Origin: Paragorgia papillata
Taxonomy: Eukaryota; Cnidaria; Anthozoa; Scleralcyonacea; Coralliidae
DNA: 64,000 nucleotides
Direction of reading: 5' to 3'
NCBI GenBank assembly: GCA_035771165.1
Contig: JAWNZC010000322.1
Span: forward strand, 1,271,001-1,335,000
Position numbers and translations under genes: made by a program. This document shows positions 55,101-63,945 of this stretch, piece by piece; position 1 is the first letter of the stretch; every line of letters starts with the position of its first letter. The notes below the pieces were generated by a model. That model had not been told where the DNA came from, did not search any database, and saw nothing but the letters and a program-made list of their open reading frames with translations.

Positions 55101-56557
55101 GTAACGGTGAGAGAACATGAAAAGTTAGAAATACCAAGATCTTAAATATGAAATTATGAAATTGTGGGAAATGAAACAAGTAACAATATTCCCATAATTG
55201 GTGCACTCAGGACAATTAATAAAGACCTAGTTAGACGGCCGGCCAAGGCTTCAAAATATTACTTTTGATGGCATTTTTTGTTACAAGCAGGCAACCATGC
55301 CAAATCGTATCGGATAGTGCATACTTTGAATGTGAGGGGGGTTGCCATCTGTAATTATTGATTTATATACTAAAATATAGAGCTTTTTGAAAGTACAATG
55401 TGATGGATGGGATATCTGTAAAGAGCTGTCTAATATACGTTTGTGTTTTATTTGAATTGCTAAATTCAGAATGCATCCAATCAGCGTGCGTGAAGTTCTG
55501 ATTATTCTAATTCGCATAACTCACAATCATAAACAAACAAGAAACATGGCGCAAATTCACCTAAATATAACACTTCGAAGAACAGCCATAACAAGCATCC
55601 AACTTTTTGTTACAAGCATGCAACCACCATAGAAATGTAGCTTAGACATTGATCAAGATGACTAGACCGGTTGCCTTTCGTGTATCACAAGATAGCACTG
55701 TTGAACCGCCAGAACCGGTGAGTTAAATGTCTAAGGAACAATATAAGTAACACTACACTGTAGTACAAAAGCTCAGCTTTATAACAGTAGATACATGGCG
55801 GTATCGGCAAATTATCAAAATAAAACGAAGTAATTTACGAATATTAGACTTTCATGTAGCTGCCAGATCTAATAGATTTCTGATTCTTTGCAAGCTTATG
55901 TTGTTGTAGCTTTTCTTCGAAGTGTTATATTTAGGTGTATTTACGCCATATTTCTTGTTTGTTTAGGATTGTGAGTTATGCGAATTAGGTTAATCATAAC
56001 TTCACGCACGCTGATTGGATGCATTCTGAAGTGAGCCATTCAAAATAGAACACCAACGTAGTTTGCATGACTCCACAGAAATCCCATCCATTCCAATGTG
56101 TTTTTAAAAACTTATAAATTTTAGTATATAAATTCAAAATTACGGCTGGCAACCCCCCTCACGTTCAAAGTATATACTATCCGATACGATCTGGCATGGT
56201 TGCCTGCTTGTAACAAAAAATGCCATCAACGGTGTTTTTGAGACACTTTTATCGAGGTTGGCCAGCCGTCTAAGTAACACACTTGTATGGTTGTAAAGTT
56301 ACTAAATGATAAATAATAACAAATAAATGATAAAAATGGATTAAGAAGATTGATGTAGAATTTCCGATCGAATTCTTACAGAAGGCATGTTTGCTCGGAA
56401 CAGCAAGGATATAATTGAAATGGTCCTATAGATCGGAGGCTGTGGGATGCAGTTTGATATCTTGACGAACAGTCAGCTATCATATGTAGGGCTGTGTTTA
56501 TATACAATAATAATAACAACAATAATAATAATAAAAATAACATCAAATAATAACAAT

Positions 56558-56645
<88 letters not shown>

Positions 56646-56647
56646 GC

Positions 56648-56724
<77 letters not shown>

Positions 56725-57726
56725 CCACAGGGCACTCAGAGACTGCTTATACCTCAACCAGCGGGTTAAATTATTATTAGAGATGTTAAAAAGAAAACGA
56801 CCCATCCCGCTAACCAGGCTGGCGCATTCAAGGCTTAACGACGTATGAATGATTCATTACTCTACAACGCACACGACAACTGGGAGTGTGGATAATCTTG
56901 CTGCGGTGTCCAGTGTTGGAGACGAACAGCTCTTTAATAAAGCATTGCTAGACTACACGTATAGATTCTACTAAATAAGTGTGATAGATTACATGAATGG
57001 TGGCATACATGAAAACTATATACAAAGAAACAAACAAGCGCGATATACATGCAGAAACAGCTAGTGACAAAATATACAAGTAAACTGCAAGATAGGTGAA
57101 GAACTGGAAACACAGTTAGCTATGCACTATTACACAATTGGCTGGCATCAGGAAGGCCAGAAAAAACCTGTCTGATAAAAAAATCCACATCTGGGAAAAA
57201 CTTGACAGGAAATCTGGATCGGCACCGAGATAACCAGCGCTGCTGCCCGAACAGAGCGAACATGCAGTTATATACAAAGAAATAATATATAAAAAAACAA
57301 ACTATGTACAGAAATAGACCAAATTAAAATACAAGTTTGACGACCAACACTGTTAACCGAGTGACTTCTGCAACGTGGTACTGCTCTTTATATAAGTGCT
57401 CTTCTGACCACGGGGTCTGCCGCAGCATCCTCTTGGGAATACAGCTAGTGCCATAATGAATACACTTTCCTACTACACTACGTACCGTAGGAAAGTATTT
57501 AATAAAATACTTGATTGCACTCGTACCAAAATTCGGCAAAAATGTTTGCATAAAATAAGGTAATGAGTGCAATCAAGCATTTATTCTAAACGGAGAAGCT
57601 TATACGGACAGAGTTTTATGAAATATTTAGCTAATATTCAACCAAATTTTAATGGTTTGGTCGTTGGCCCAACCCTTCTACAAACTTTCATGAAAATTGG
57701 TGCAATACCTCTTGAGATATCCTGGC

Positions 57727-57824
<98 letters not shown>

Positions 57825-57880
57825 GGTAAAAACATAACCTCCTGGCGGAAACAAGAATAACAAGAATAATAATAATAACG

Positions 57881-57937
<57 letters not shown>

Positions 57938-60900
57938 TAAATGTTCAGATTTACCGTCAGAACTTCCTGGTTTCCTGGTCGTAAATAGTGGTACATTGTA
58001 GTCATTTCCAGCCAGTCGACTGTTGAATATGTAACAATTCCCATATTGTGAATCCCAGAACTGCGTCCAATATTTCATATTCCTGTAAAAAGGAATTTTA
58101 TTAAAATAGGAAAACATTGACCAATTGGAAGTCAGGATATTACAAAGTCATATTTAATTTGTTCTCTGTGTCAGATAATCTGATGCGACTTGCCAAATAA
58201 TTTGCAAATAGCTTCTACCTGCAACGTATTCCACCAAATCGACATGAAACAATGAACGATCTAAATTGGTGTCCGCTTCTTTTAAGAACAGTTTCATTAG
58301 AAGTTGCTAAAATATAATTCACTCCATCTTGAAAATCATTATATTCGTCGTCTTCTTCGTCGCATTTTGTATTATTTTTTCGTAAATCTACATAAAAGAA
58401 ATGCAATTCTTTTTTGCATCAAGTCGTAAAAACATAATTAAATTTCTTGTGCATTAATCAGAATGAATGCAGAAATTATAAAAGTCGTCAGTACAAAGAA
58501 ATATGTACTTTTAATTTAAATGTTTGACTATTTTACCTTCCATGAAGCAATCGTTATTCAGGAGTTCTTTTTCAATATGGTTGTTTAAATCGTCGAAGTC
58601 TTGAGAACTCTTTCTTACGGGATTGACGTTGCATACAGTAATGGCGGGAAATCTCATCCTCTGCAAAATAAACAGAAGCTCAGTTATGCAATTAAATTAC
58701 TCTTTTCTCAATGATTGAATGTTGTTGTTTTTAATTTGCTTTTGCATATACCCTATTTTTCTATGTTGTGGTTGAATTTTAGCCTTTTAGTTCATATTAT
58801 TTCTAAACTAATTCTATGGTATAAACACATGCAGTATATGTGGTTTAACCGAATAAATATTTTTAATTCAACCTTTCTTAATCTCTGCTGAAGATATGGT
58901 GGAGGAATGTTGCGAGTGTGATAAATTCATATTTCCAACCCCAACTGGAACCAACACCGCTGCCAAACGTTTTGCGCATGTCCGAGCTCGTCCTCGGAAA
59001 AAGAGCGGGAAAACACTGAAATATTTGGACTGGTCCGAGAGTCCGACACAAAAGTTAAAATTATAAGCATACTACCAAAAAGATAAGGTAGGTAATTTGT
59101 GCATGGCTTCCTCGTCAATATTGTAACATATTCTGAATTTACCCCTTCGTAATTTTCTTTACCCTTTTTTTAAAACACGAATGAATAGTCGAGTCTTACT
59201 TGGTATTCACTGTCTGGTTGTTGTCGCCACGGCTAGTTTCCACTTCTCTTGCAATGTTTACTCAACGAATTCACGCATGCGCAAACGTTTGGCAGCGGTG
59301 TTACTGGAACCAGTTGCAATTAACCTATTAACTCAAAGCCATAGGGGTGGTGACCGAAACCAGCTCTATCCTTGGAATGTACACAATGAGAATCAATCGA
59401 TCAATAAGAGAAAAAAAATCCAGAGGTAAGAAAATAATCATTTTATTGACAGATAAGTATTGTTTAGGTTCAGATTACTTAGAAAAACTATTGAAAAGCT
59501 CAACTAACTGAGTAAATATTGGAGAAAAGTGAAAATATGATACAAGCGAGAATTTGTCGAAACACCACGTGTTCATGTTTATTATTTATTGCTGAGCTTT
59601 CGAACTGTTGACTCGTGGTGTTTCCACGTGGTGTTTCCACAAGTTCTCGCCTCTATTACAATTTGTCAACATGCAAACATTAAAAAAATGAACTATTAAA
59701 TTTATTTATAAAAATAATTTCGGTTGATAATGTAATGTTTAATAAACGAGCAACAGTGTTTTATCAGGTTTAGGACCACACGGGCGCAGCCCGAGTGGTT
59801 TTTGACCTGATAAATAAAACACGTGATGCCAGTTTATGCCAGTTTATTGAACGGCTTAATTAAAAAACGTTTCGTTATTCGCTGTTATGTTGATTAGTAT
59901 TCTTTACATAAAATATTGTATGTTCATTAGTATTCTTGATATAAAATTGTATCTCCATTGGTACTCTTTCTGAGGTCAATAAGTTCTATCAGGTATAAAA
60001 CCACCGACATGGTACTGATTTCCTTTGTGTCTTCCTCATGAATTATTAATGAGTTTTTAAAAAAGCATGAATATATTAAAAAAACATATACATAGCAAAG
60101 AAATATAAGACTCAAAAAATTCAAAAAATTTTATTATTGCATCGTGTATTTTTATATAATTATAAGACTGTGGAATAATTGTTTGAACTTTAATTTTAAT
60201 TTTAAAAGATTTTAGGGGAAGTAATTTTATATTCTCAATAGACTCATTATATTATTATTGGTTACAATAGCCCCCAAATACAAGGTGGATTGTGGACGAT
60301 TACGATTACGATTATTATTATTATTATGTATACATGTATACTATAATGTCTTGAAGATATACATTACAGTAAAACAAAAGCTTTCAAATGATTTAGGAAG
60401 AAGATTGTTATGTAACTGATTAATATAGATAAAAAATTGCATTGTGAAAAATTACTAAGTCAGTTAGCGTATTTTCATTTGTTTAAAACGGAGCTCAGAG
60501 TGACTGTTTATCGGGTTCTGAAAAACATATACTTATATATACGATTCTTTTATGCAGGCAATATGCCTAATCTTAGCTTATTTGATAATTGATATGTGTT
60601 CCGATCCCTCATACCCTGTCAAGCTATATGCTAATAAACTAGGCATAATATAGGAATAAAGTATTGTTTTATTCTTATTAACAAAATGTCTGTTTATTAA
60701 AAAAGGTTTTGATAGAACTCATTATACCCCTTATAATTTGAAACTTCCCAACGCTCATTCTTAGTGGTTTTTCTCACCATGATGCATGCCTGGGCATTGA
60801 AATACGACAAATGTTTAATTAAAAATTGTGAATATAGTACTTTCATATTTTTAAAAAAGACTTATTTTTCAAAGCTTATACGTTTTTATGAAGACGTCCC

Positions 60901-61557
60901 CGGACGAGCTATATACGGCGAATAATTGAACAAATTCCTATAGGTTAGAGTTAGGGTTTTCGTTGCCTGGATTTGAATTTATAACCAGGTGCTTTTACTG
61001 GATCTGAAACAGCCTCCACCCTTAATTAAACGTTAAGTAATATATACAACATGAGCAGCCGTGTTGTATCGGATATACTCTATTTTAGCCGAGAAAATCG
61101 AAGCTAAAGTTTATGTAAATCAGGACGATGCTGTATCCGAATTCAACCTCTGCTACGGTATTGATTTCTTTTGTGTTTTCTTCATGAATTATTAATGAGT
61201 ATTTTAACACTTGTCCAAATGTCCATAACTTACCCGAAAGTAGTTTATTTTTGAAACAACATTGACAGGTCGATCCATATACTGCATTATAAGTTGGTAC
61301 AAATCTCTTGAAAACAAAGCCAAAGCCCCAAGAACAACCAAAATCCAAAACAAACGACCAATTATCGTTTTTGCTGAAGCTAAACGCTGAAGACCATTTA
61401 TTGTTGTATAGTGAAAAAATCTGTTCACAATCCGTTTTGCCCCTTTCTGCTTCGCCTTTGGTTGTTCAGAATTTGCAGGCTCTGGGTTAACATTTTGTTC
61501 ATACAGGTTACTCGAGCCATTTGTCTTTGGTACCCTTTCCATAGCAATCGACTCCAT
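45980..61557 (-). CDS. DEG/ENaC/ASIC-family cation channel, 12 exons
   Basis: Minus-strand gene assembled from exons 61557-61234, 58660-58537, 58387-58219, 58082-57955, 54523-54360, 54038-53928, 51193-51076, 50264-50198, 49756-49699, 48735-48671, 48046-47971 and 46111-45980. Every intron is GT..AG, all phases agree, and the sum is 1536 nt (511 residues), the usual family length. TM1 is residues about 66-86; FPAITVCN at 112-119 is the post-TM1 signature. The extracellular domain has GHQF..SFIVSC, YGNCYIFN, GLKLEFNIQLDEY and the cysteine-rich ACLHDC..CGCAEY / RCLEEW..CDNKC region. TM2 contains GLS at 485-487, the G-x-S selectivity filter. The family forms trimeric, amiloride-sensitive Na+ channels gated by protons or peptides. 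The cytoplasmic His-Gly gating motif is Asn-Gly (54-55, TTINGLQ). Ligand and subunit partners cannot be inferred. UTRs are not defined. Confidence 0.9.
46495..46775. mobile_element. MITE with TTAA target site (piggyBac-like) in intron 11
   Basis: 281 bp flanked by TTAA at 46491-46494 and 46776-46779. Ends AGGTGGACTTCAGT and ACTGAAGTTCCCCT, with arms that stay complementary for about 70 bp. No transposase. Confidence 0.7.
46781..47470. repeat. split repeat GAGTACCAGGGGTTTCC with an insertion
   Basis: GAGTACCAGGGGTTTCC..GTTGACGAGTAAA..TCTGGCGTTAACCAGAGTAAA at 46786-46840 is repeated in degenerate form at 47381-47445. Between them is a 500-bp block with inverted GGGGTAT/ATACCCC words. Either two copies flank the block or it is a composite element. 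It includes a small frame with good start context at 47064 (ATGGCGGAAC). Confidence 0.45.
47584..47953. mobile_element. MITE with TAAAGCCCTAATCAA ends in intron 11
   Basis: About 370 bp. Left TAAAGCCCTAATCAAACGAG is mirrored by the right end (TTGATTAGGGCTTTA). The interior is rich in GCAAGTCATCGCAAG words in both orientations. Its right end is about 18 bp from the 3' end of exon 11. Confidence 0.75.
47971..48046 (-). CDS. channel exon 11
   Basis: 76 nt. Acceptor GTGAATAG, donor GGTACTTT, ends in phase 0. Encodes NYLAANIFFQRFQETKIEES, the N.L..NIFF..... strand before TM2. Confidence 0.8.
48131..48386. mobile_element. hAT-like MITE in intron 10
   Basis: 256 bp. Ends CAGTGGCGTAGC and GTTACGCCACTG. 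The 8-bp flanks TATGTATA and CATGTACA match at six positions, compatible with an aged hAT duplication. CCTGAAACAACATTTCCTGC inside also belongs to the dispersed GAAATGGCATTTC family. Confidence 0.65.
48671..48735 (-). CDS. channel exon 10
   Basis: 65 nt. Acceptor ATTCTAG, donor CGTAAGTG, ends in phase 2. Encodes ETILQSLGKNYSDYNYSFLE. Confidence 0.75.
48847..48874 (+). repeat. poly-G tract in intron 9
   Basis: GGGGTGGGTGG followed by an unbroken G-run; on the transcribed strand of the channel gene this is C-rich. A second tract at 49172-49204 lies in the same intron. Confidence 0.8.
49172..49204 (+). repeat. G-rich tract in intron 9
   Basis: GGGGGGTTGGGGGGTGGGGA then a 12-G run. Potential G-quadruplex. 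Confidence 0.8.
49699..49756 (-). CDS. channel exon 9
   Basis: 58 nt. Acceptor TTTGCAG, donor GGTAAGA. Encodes ETLYEPSVSFTQWPSVVSV, the C..xxYxxxxSxxxWP segment of the family. Confidence 0.8.
49790..50170 (+). repeat. CACAT/CACGT minisatellite filling intron 8
   Basis: Degenerate tandem ATCAC/GTCAC pentamers and decamers (CACGTCACATCACATC..). Many ACGTCA words resemble CRE half-sites. The array spans about 380 of the 441 nt of intron 8, leaving about 30 nt at each side for splice signals. Confidence 0.9.
50198..50264 (-). CDS. channel exon 8
   Basis: 67 nt. Acceptor ATTTAAG, donor TGTAAGC region, ends in phase 2. Encodes ERCLEEWKDGSGTCDNKCRDPC, with the cysteines that follow the CGC block. 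Confidence 0.75.
51076..51193 (-). CDS. channel exon 7 (cysteine-rich)
   Basis: Acceptor ATTTAG, donor AGGTAAAA, ends in phase 1. Encodes ACLHDCYASSQINACGCAEY; the CxxxC and CGC spacing is diagnostic. Confidence 0.85.
51946..52130. repeat. head-to-head tRNA-like SINE pair in intron 6
   Basis: Plus strand: GGTAGAGTGGCGGACCGGAA, CCCGAAGGTGCGAGTTCAAA and TCAGCCGAAATTTTTCG. The minus strand at 51946-52045 carries the same blocks. AGCTAGGTAGAGCGG resembles an A box and GCGAGTTCAAATCC a B box. They face away from a short centre, forming a fold-back of about 185 bp. Confidence 0.7.
52922..52944 (+). repeat. poly-G tract in intron 6
   Basis: About 23 consecutive G after GGAGCTA. Confidence 0.8.
53042..53178. 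mobile_element. palindromic MITE CACTTAATGTCTG in intron 6
   Basis: CACTTAATGTCTGCTCTCGC and its mirror at the right end (CAGACATTAAGTG), with inner GGGAAACA/TGTTTCCC pairs. Similar in style to other fold-backs here. Confidence 0.7.
53438..53497. repeat. 22-bp perfect inverted repeat
   Basis: GCGGGCAACAATTGAGAACT on the left and AGTTCTCAATTGTTGCCCGC on the right, around a 16-nt loop. Confidence 0.8.
53928..54038 (-). CDS. channel exon 6
   Basis: 37 codons, phase 0 at both ends. Acceptor GCACTAG, donor GGTAAGA. Encodes IQIQRVDRFKNGSC to YNVSYSVQ, leading into the cysteine-rich domain. The plus-strand frame over it (53690-54013) is a shadow. Confidence 0.8.
54360..54523 (-). CDS. channel exon 5
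   Basis: Acceptor ATTATAG, donor GGGTAAAA, ends in phase 0. Encodes GLKLEFNIQLDEYIPE and then AGVKLTITEP and MPFP, the palm-domain beta-strands of the family. Confidence 0.85.
54550..55230 (+). pseudogene. decayed endonuclease-RT retrotransposon fragment in intron 4
   Basis: Antisense to the channel gene. Readable pieces in order: DEDLIGVQDCVKNEQGSLKT, then RPYLLLVDKDERKCFIVDV (endonuclease core, RPD changed to RPY), KYQDLKYEIMKLWEMKQVTI and PIIGALRTINKDL. The same blocks (RGLISVEDCV.., IIIDV) occur in the minus-strand element at 3235-4492, so these belong to the same or a close family. Several stop codons. Confidence 0.6.
55232..56275. mobile_element. long fold-back element, copy 2, in intron 4
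   Basis: Reversed relative to 32470-34175: left arm begins GACGGCCGGCCAAGGCTTCA, right arm ends ATCGAGGTTGGCCAGCCGTC. Arms about 400 bp, centre includes CTCAGCTTTATAACAGTAG. TA is next to both ends. Confidence 0.75.
56526..56727 (+). repeat. (AAC)n/(CAA)n microsatellite in intron 4
   Basis: About 60 trinucleotides, one interruption (CAGCAA near 56644). Open frames through it (poly-Asn, poly-Cys, poly-Leu, poly-Val) are artefacts. Confidence 0.95.
56728..57680. other. intron 4 sequence, nothing coding supported
   Basis: Contains small palindromes at about 57466-57590 (TTTCCTAC..GTAGGAAA; CTTGATTGCACTC..GAGTGCAATCAAG). No gene recognised. Confidence 0.4.
57685..57850 (-). repeat. interspersed repeat, CCTCCGCC family, copy 3, with (CAGA)n expansion
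   Basis: On the minus strand: CCGCCAGGAGGTTATGTTTT, TACCCTTGTC, then (TCTG)n (57731-57820), then CCAGGATATCTCAAGAGGTA and TTTTCATGAAAGTTTGT. The order equals 1561-1690; the short GTCTGTCTG core has grown to about 22 units. Confidence 0.75.
57857..57937 (+). repeat. (AAT)n microsatellite next to exon 4
   Basis: About 25 ATA/AAT units, one ACG interruption. Ends 18 nt from the exon 4 boundary, on the intron side. Confidence 0.9.
57955..58082 (-). CDS. channel exon 4
   Basis: Acceptor TTTACAG, donor GGTAAAT, ends in phase 1. Encodes YGNCYIFN, the near-universal (Y/F)GNCYTFN motif. An (AAT)n tract begins 18 nt past the donor. Confidence 0.85.
58219..58387 (-). CDS. channel exon 3
   Basis: Acceptor TATGTAG, donor AGGTAGAA, ends in phase 2. 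Encodes an acidic loop, then GHQFRSFIVSCRFGGIRC, the G(H)xxxxF.xSC..G..C block of the family. Confidence 0.85.
58537..58660 (-). CDS. channel exon 2 (FPAITVCN)
   Basis: Acceptor TTTTGCAG, donor GGTAAAA, ends in phase 1. Encodes RMRFPAITVCNVNPVRKS, the conserved start of the extracellular domain. Confidence 0.85.
58933..59330. mobile_element. MITE with TTCCAACC..GCTGCCAAACG ends in intron 1
   Basis: CCAACTGGAACCAACACCGC and AACGTTTTGCGCATG on the left (58939-58980) are mirrored by CATGCGCAAACGTTTGGCAG and GGTGTTACTGGAACCAGTTG on the right (59276-59325). Confidence 0.65.
59536..59665. mobile_element. palindromic MITE with GAAACACCACG arms in intron 1
   Basis: GCGAGAATTTGTCGAAACAC and CCACG are mirrored by CGTGGTGTTTCCAC (twice) and AAGTTCTCGC. 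Confidence 0.55.
59745..60060. mobile_element. palindromic MITE GTGTTTTATCAGG in intron 1
   Basis: GTGTTTTATCAGGTTTAGGA and TTGACCTGATAAATAAAACAC around GGGCGCAGCCCG; family of 36069-36180. CTCATTAATAATTCATGAGG-like sequence (minus strand) lies at 60036-60055, as near 35925. Confidence 0.55.
60061..61233. other. intron 1 sequence, nothing coding supported
   Basis: AT-rich. A second CATGAATTATTAATGAG copy lies near 61183, about 35 nt from the exon 1 donor. Confidence 0.4.
61234..61557 (-). CDS. channel exon 1 (start codon, TM1)
   Basis: 108 codons, phase 0 at the end. The ATG has the strong context CAAGATGG; the frame is open upstream only to a TTG. Contains TTINGLQRLA, then TM1. Donor GGGTAAGT. 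Confidence 0.85.
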
Positions 61558-61915
61558 CTTGAGATTCAAATAATCAAATATCTATATTAAAATAATTCAG
61601 TAAATAATAAAAGTTAATATGCGTTATTACCAGAGTTGTTAGCTTTGGGTGTTTATTTGGAGGAATTAAGGCTAGCCTTCTTTGCCAAGATCCTGCTTGA
61701 CTAAATCCGTTGTAAAATTTGTTTCGGTTATATATAAAAGGAGAGCTTCCTATAGGCGAGATCTCGCTATTGAATACCCAAAAAGCTGGAAGTTTTCCAT
61801 ATAAATGATGGTCAAGATGACTAGCTCTCTTGGCAGTGGACTGCCAGCATGCATGCATGACGATTTCCATGTATAAACGACGCTTTAGAATAAAATAGTT
61901 CAGCAACGACGTACT
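61558..61915. other. 5' flank of the channel gene
   Basis: Immediately upstream (minus strand) of the start codon. No TATA box or clear initiator seen; the transcription start is unknown, and a further non-coding exon is possible. Confidence 0.35.
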
Positions 61916-61917
61916 TT

Positions 61918-62135
61918 ATAAGGCTAAGTTTACACGATGCCGAACAAATTCCACCGGTACCATGCAGGTCAAGACTTAACTAGACGTCTAAAAAGCAGTA
62001 GGTCAGCTGACCTACTGCTTTTTCGAGTTCTCGAATTCGTCCGGTTATGTGGGTCCTGTGTAAACGCAAGGCCAAATCGTACAAATTCAAGAACGGTTTC
62101 AAATTCGTCCGGTACAGTGTAATGGCATGCAAGCC
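61918..62135. mobile_element. MITE-like repeat with a 34-bp perfect palindrome
   Basis: Begins TAAGGCTAAGTTTACACGAT; GTGTAAACGCAAGGCCAAAT and CAGTGTAATGGCATGCAAGC lie in the right half. The central 61990-62023 is a spacerless palindrome (AAAAAGCAGTAGGTCAG and its complement). Confidence 0.6.
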
Positions 62136-62199
62136 TAAGTGCATTGTTTAAACAAGTTTTTAAAAAACCGGCCTAGATGAGTTGGAAAAATACTGACTA

Positions 62200-62300
62200 C
62201 CGTGTGTCCAACCATCCCGATTTCGTTGGGATTATCCCGATTTTGCTTGAAAATCCCGAATCCCGACCTTGACCGAGATAGAGCTGACCTTCAAAATTGG
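62200..62300 (+). repeat. repeat of ATCCCGATT words
   Basis: CCATCCCGATTTCGTTGGGA, TTATCCCGATTTTGC and AATCCCGAATCCCGACC: short direct and inverted ATCCCGA units. Probably an interspersed repeat. Confidence 0.5.
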
Positions 62301-63299
62301 GATTTTCCCTATCTTTCGTGTTCAAATAACGTCAAACATGTCTTTATAAGAGTGCATATGCATGGAGCTTTGTGTTTTATTTGTTAATCCAAACTCCAAA
62401 GTCATGAAACATTTAGTCTGATGACTGTGGTGCCAAACACGTTTTGAGGTCTTGGTAATCAGTGGGACACCATATAGAACGGCAAACAAAATATATGGCT
62501 GCAAAGGAAACCGAGTGAGGAAAGGAACAGCATAAAAAATATCAAATTAAACCGGTTTCACTTTCTTACTGGTTATATAATATCGGAGTTTTTGAGCTTT
62601 AACTTGGTACATATTTCTGAGGAATATTTTTTTATGGAAAACAAGCGTAACATGATGATATATTTACCGAGCCTTTTTGTCAGAAATATTCGCCTGAGAG
62701 TGCTGGAAATGGTGTTTCAGGGCATCCAAATTTCAAAAACTCCTAGTGTCAAGGTGGTCTGTCCATTGGGCAGGTCCATGTTCATATATAGACTTGATAC
62801 AATTTTCTAATACACACAGCAGTTTAAAAAAATAATTAATCCATATGATCTCCCATCATGTAGGTAGTATAATTAACTGTAGTATAAACGGTATCACAAA
62901 TGGAATGCGTGTATGTGTGTGTATAAAAACGGTCTTTGATCTATAGTGACTTAGATGATGTGTCTTCTGCGTGAAATAGCTTGAAGAACATTTACACACA
63001 ATTCTCATCCGACCTAGCCGCGACACATCTTCAGCTGTGAATTTCATGCACTGTTTAGGACTAATTATTTAAACTTTATTTTATGATACACATTGTGTAT
63101 ATGTTTTTATTTTAGTTATGTTGGCGCTATTTTAGACCGTGTTTAAGGATTGGAGAGTGATCAGCCAAACAATTAGATTTATTATACCTTGGATTTAATC
63201 GTTGTCGACCACACGGTTACTATACTAGTTGATTAACAGAGTGTCCACTGTCCAATCCATTATGGACCTTCCCAAATCGGGGTCTATCTATAGGGCGTC
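62301..63299. other. intergenic, nothing supported
   Basis: One block near 62700 (GCTGGAAATGGTGTTTCAGG) belongs to the dispersed GAAATGGCATTTC repeat. No gene seen. Confidence 0.35.
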
Positions 63300-63945
63300 C
63301 AGACCTGGAAAAAGTGTTCAATGTTCCTCGGATCCTGAATTTTCCGTAACAAACGTTCCTCAAAATTGTGCAAAAGGAGCATAATTGTACCGCAGTCACC
63401 ACCGTACGCTGCGTACCTAACTTTTTTTTAAAAACTATTTCTCTATTAAATCTATGAGATGCTATGGCAGTCAGTATGGCGGTCATTCGTCATAATCAGT
63501 ACATAATTGCATTAGTACATTAGTAAGGACACACGTTGAGTTGCATTTTCGCACTGCATTTCCTGACTTTAACTGACATGTTCCTGACTGCACAATTAAT
63601 GTTTCTTCCTGAATAAGAAGGTTTAATACTACACAAATACGTTTCTTCACTCCGCAAAAATAATATTTTAGCTAAGGAACATCTGAAATTCACTGGTGGT
63701 TGAGAACACTTGCCTGTTATTACGAGGACACAAAGTAAATCTTCCAATTCTATTAACACTAGGATATACGAGGATTGAGGAACACTTCACAATTTCAAAT
63801 CAAATGATAGATAGCTGAATATGATTCATCAAATTGCTCTAAATTTATTCTTAAAGTATGCGTAAAGAACTCAAAATGTTTCTCAATCTTAGACTCTTAG
63901 CAAATGTTCCTCAGGATCCCGAGATCCCACTTTTTTCCAGGTCTG
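63300..63945. mobile_element. hAT-like non-autonomous element
   Basis: 646 bp. Terminal inverted repeats CAGACCTGGAAAAAGTG and CACTTTTTTCCAGGTCTG. Flanks AGGGCGTC and AGGGGGTC match at seven of eight positions, as for a hAT duplication with one later change. Interior ATGTTCCTC(A/G)G words near both ends may be subterminal repeats. No transposase. Confidence 0.75.

Noticed and set aside
56376..56848. Poly-Asn, poly-Cys, poly-Leu and poly-Val frames
   Set aside because: Pure (AAC)n translation; not genes.
57567..58117. Open frames across (CAGA)n and (AAT)n
   Set aside because: Microsatellite translation, apart from the real exon 4 part at 57955-58082.
61308..61490. 60-residue plus-strand frame
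   Set aside because: Shadow of channel exon 1.
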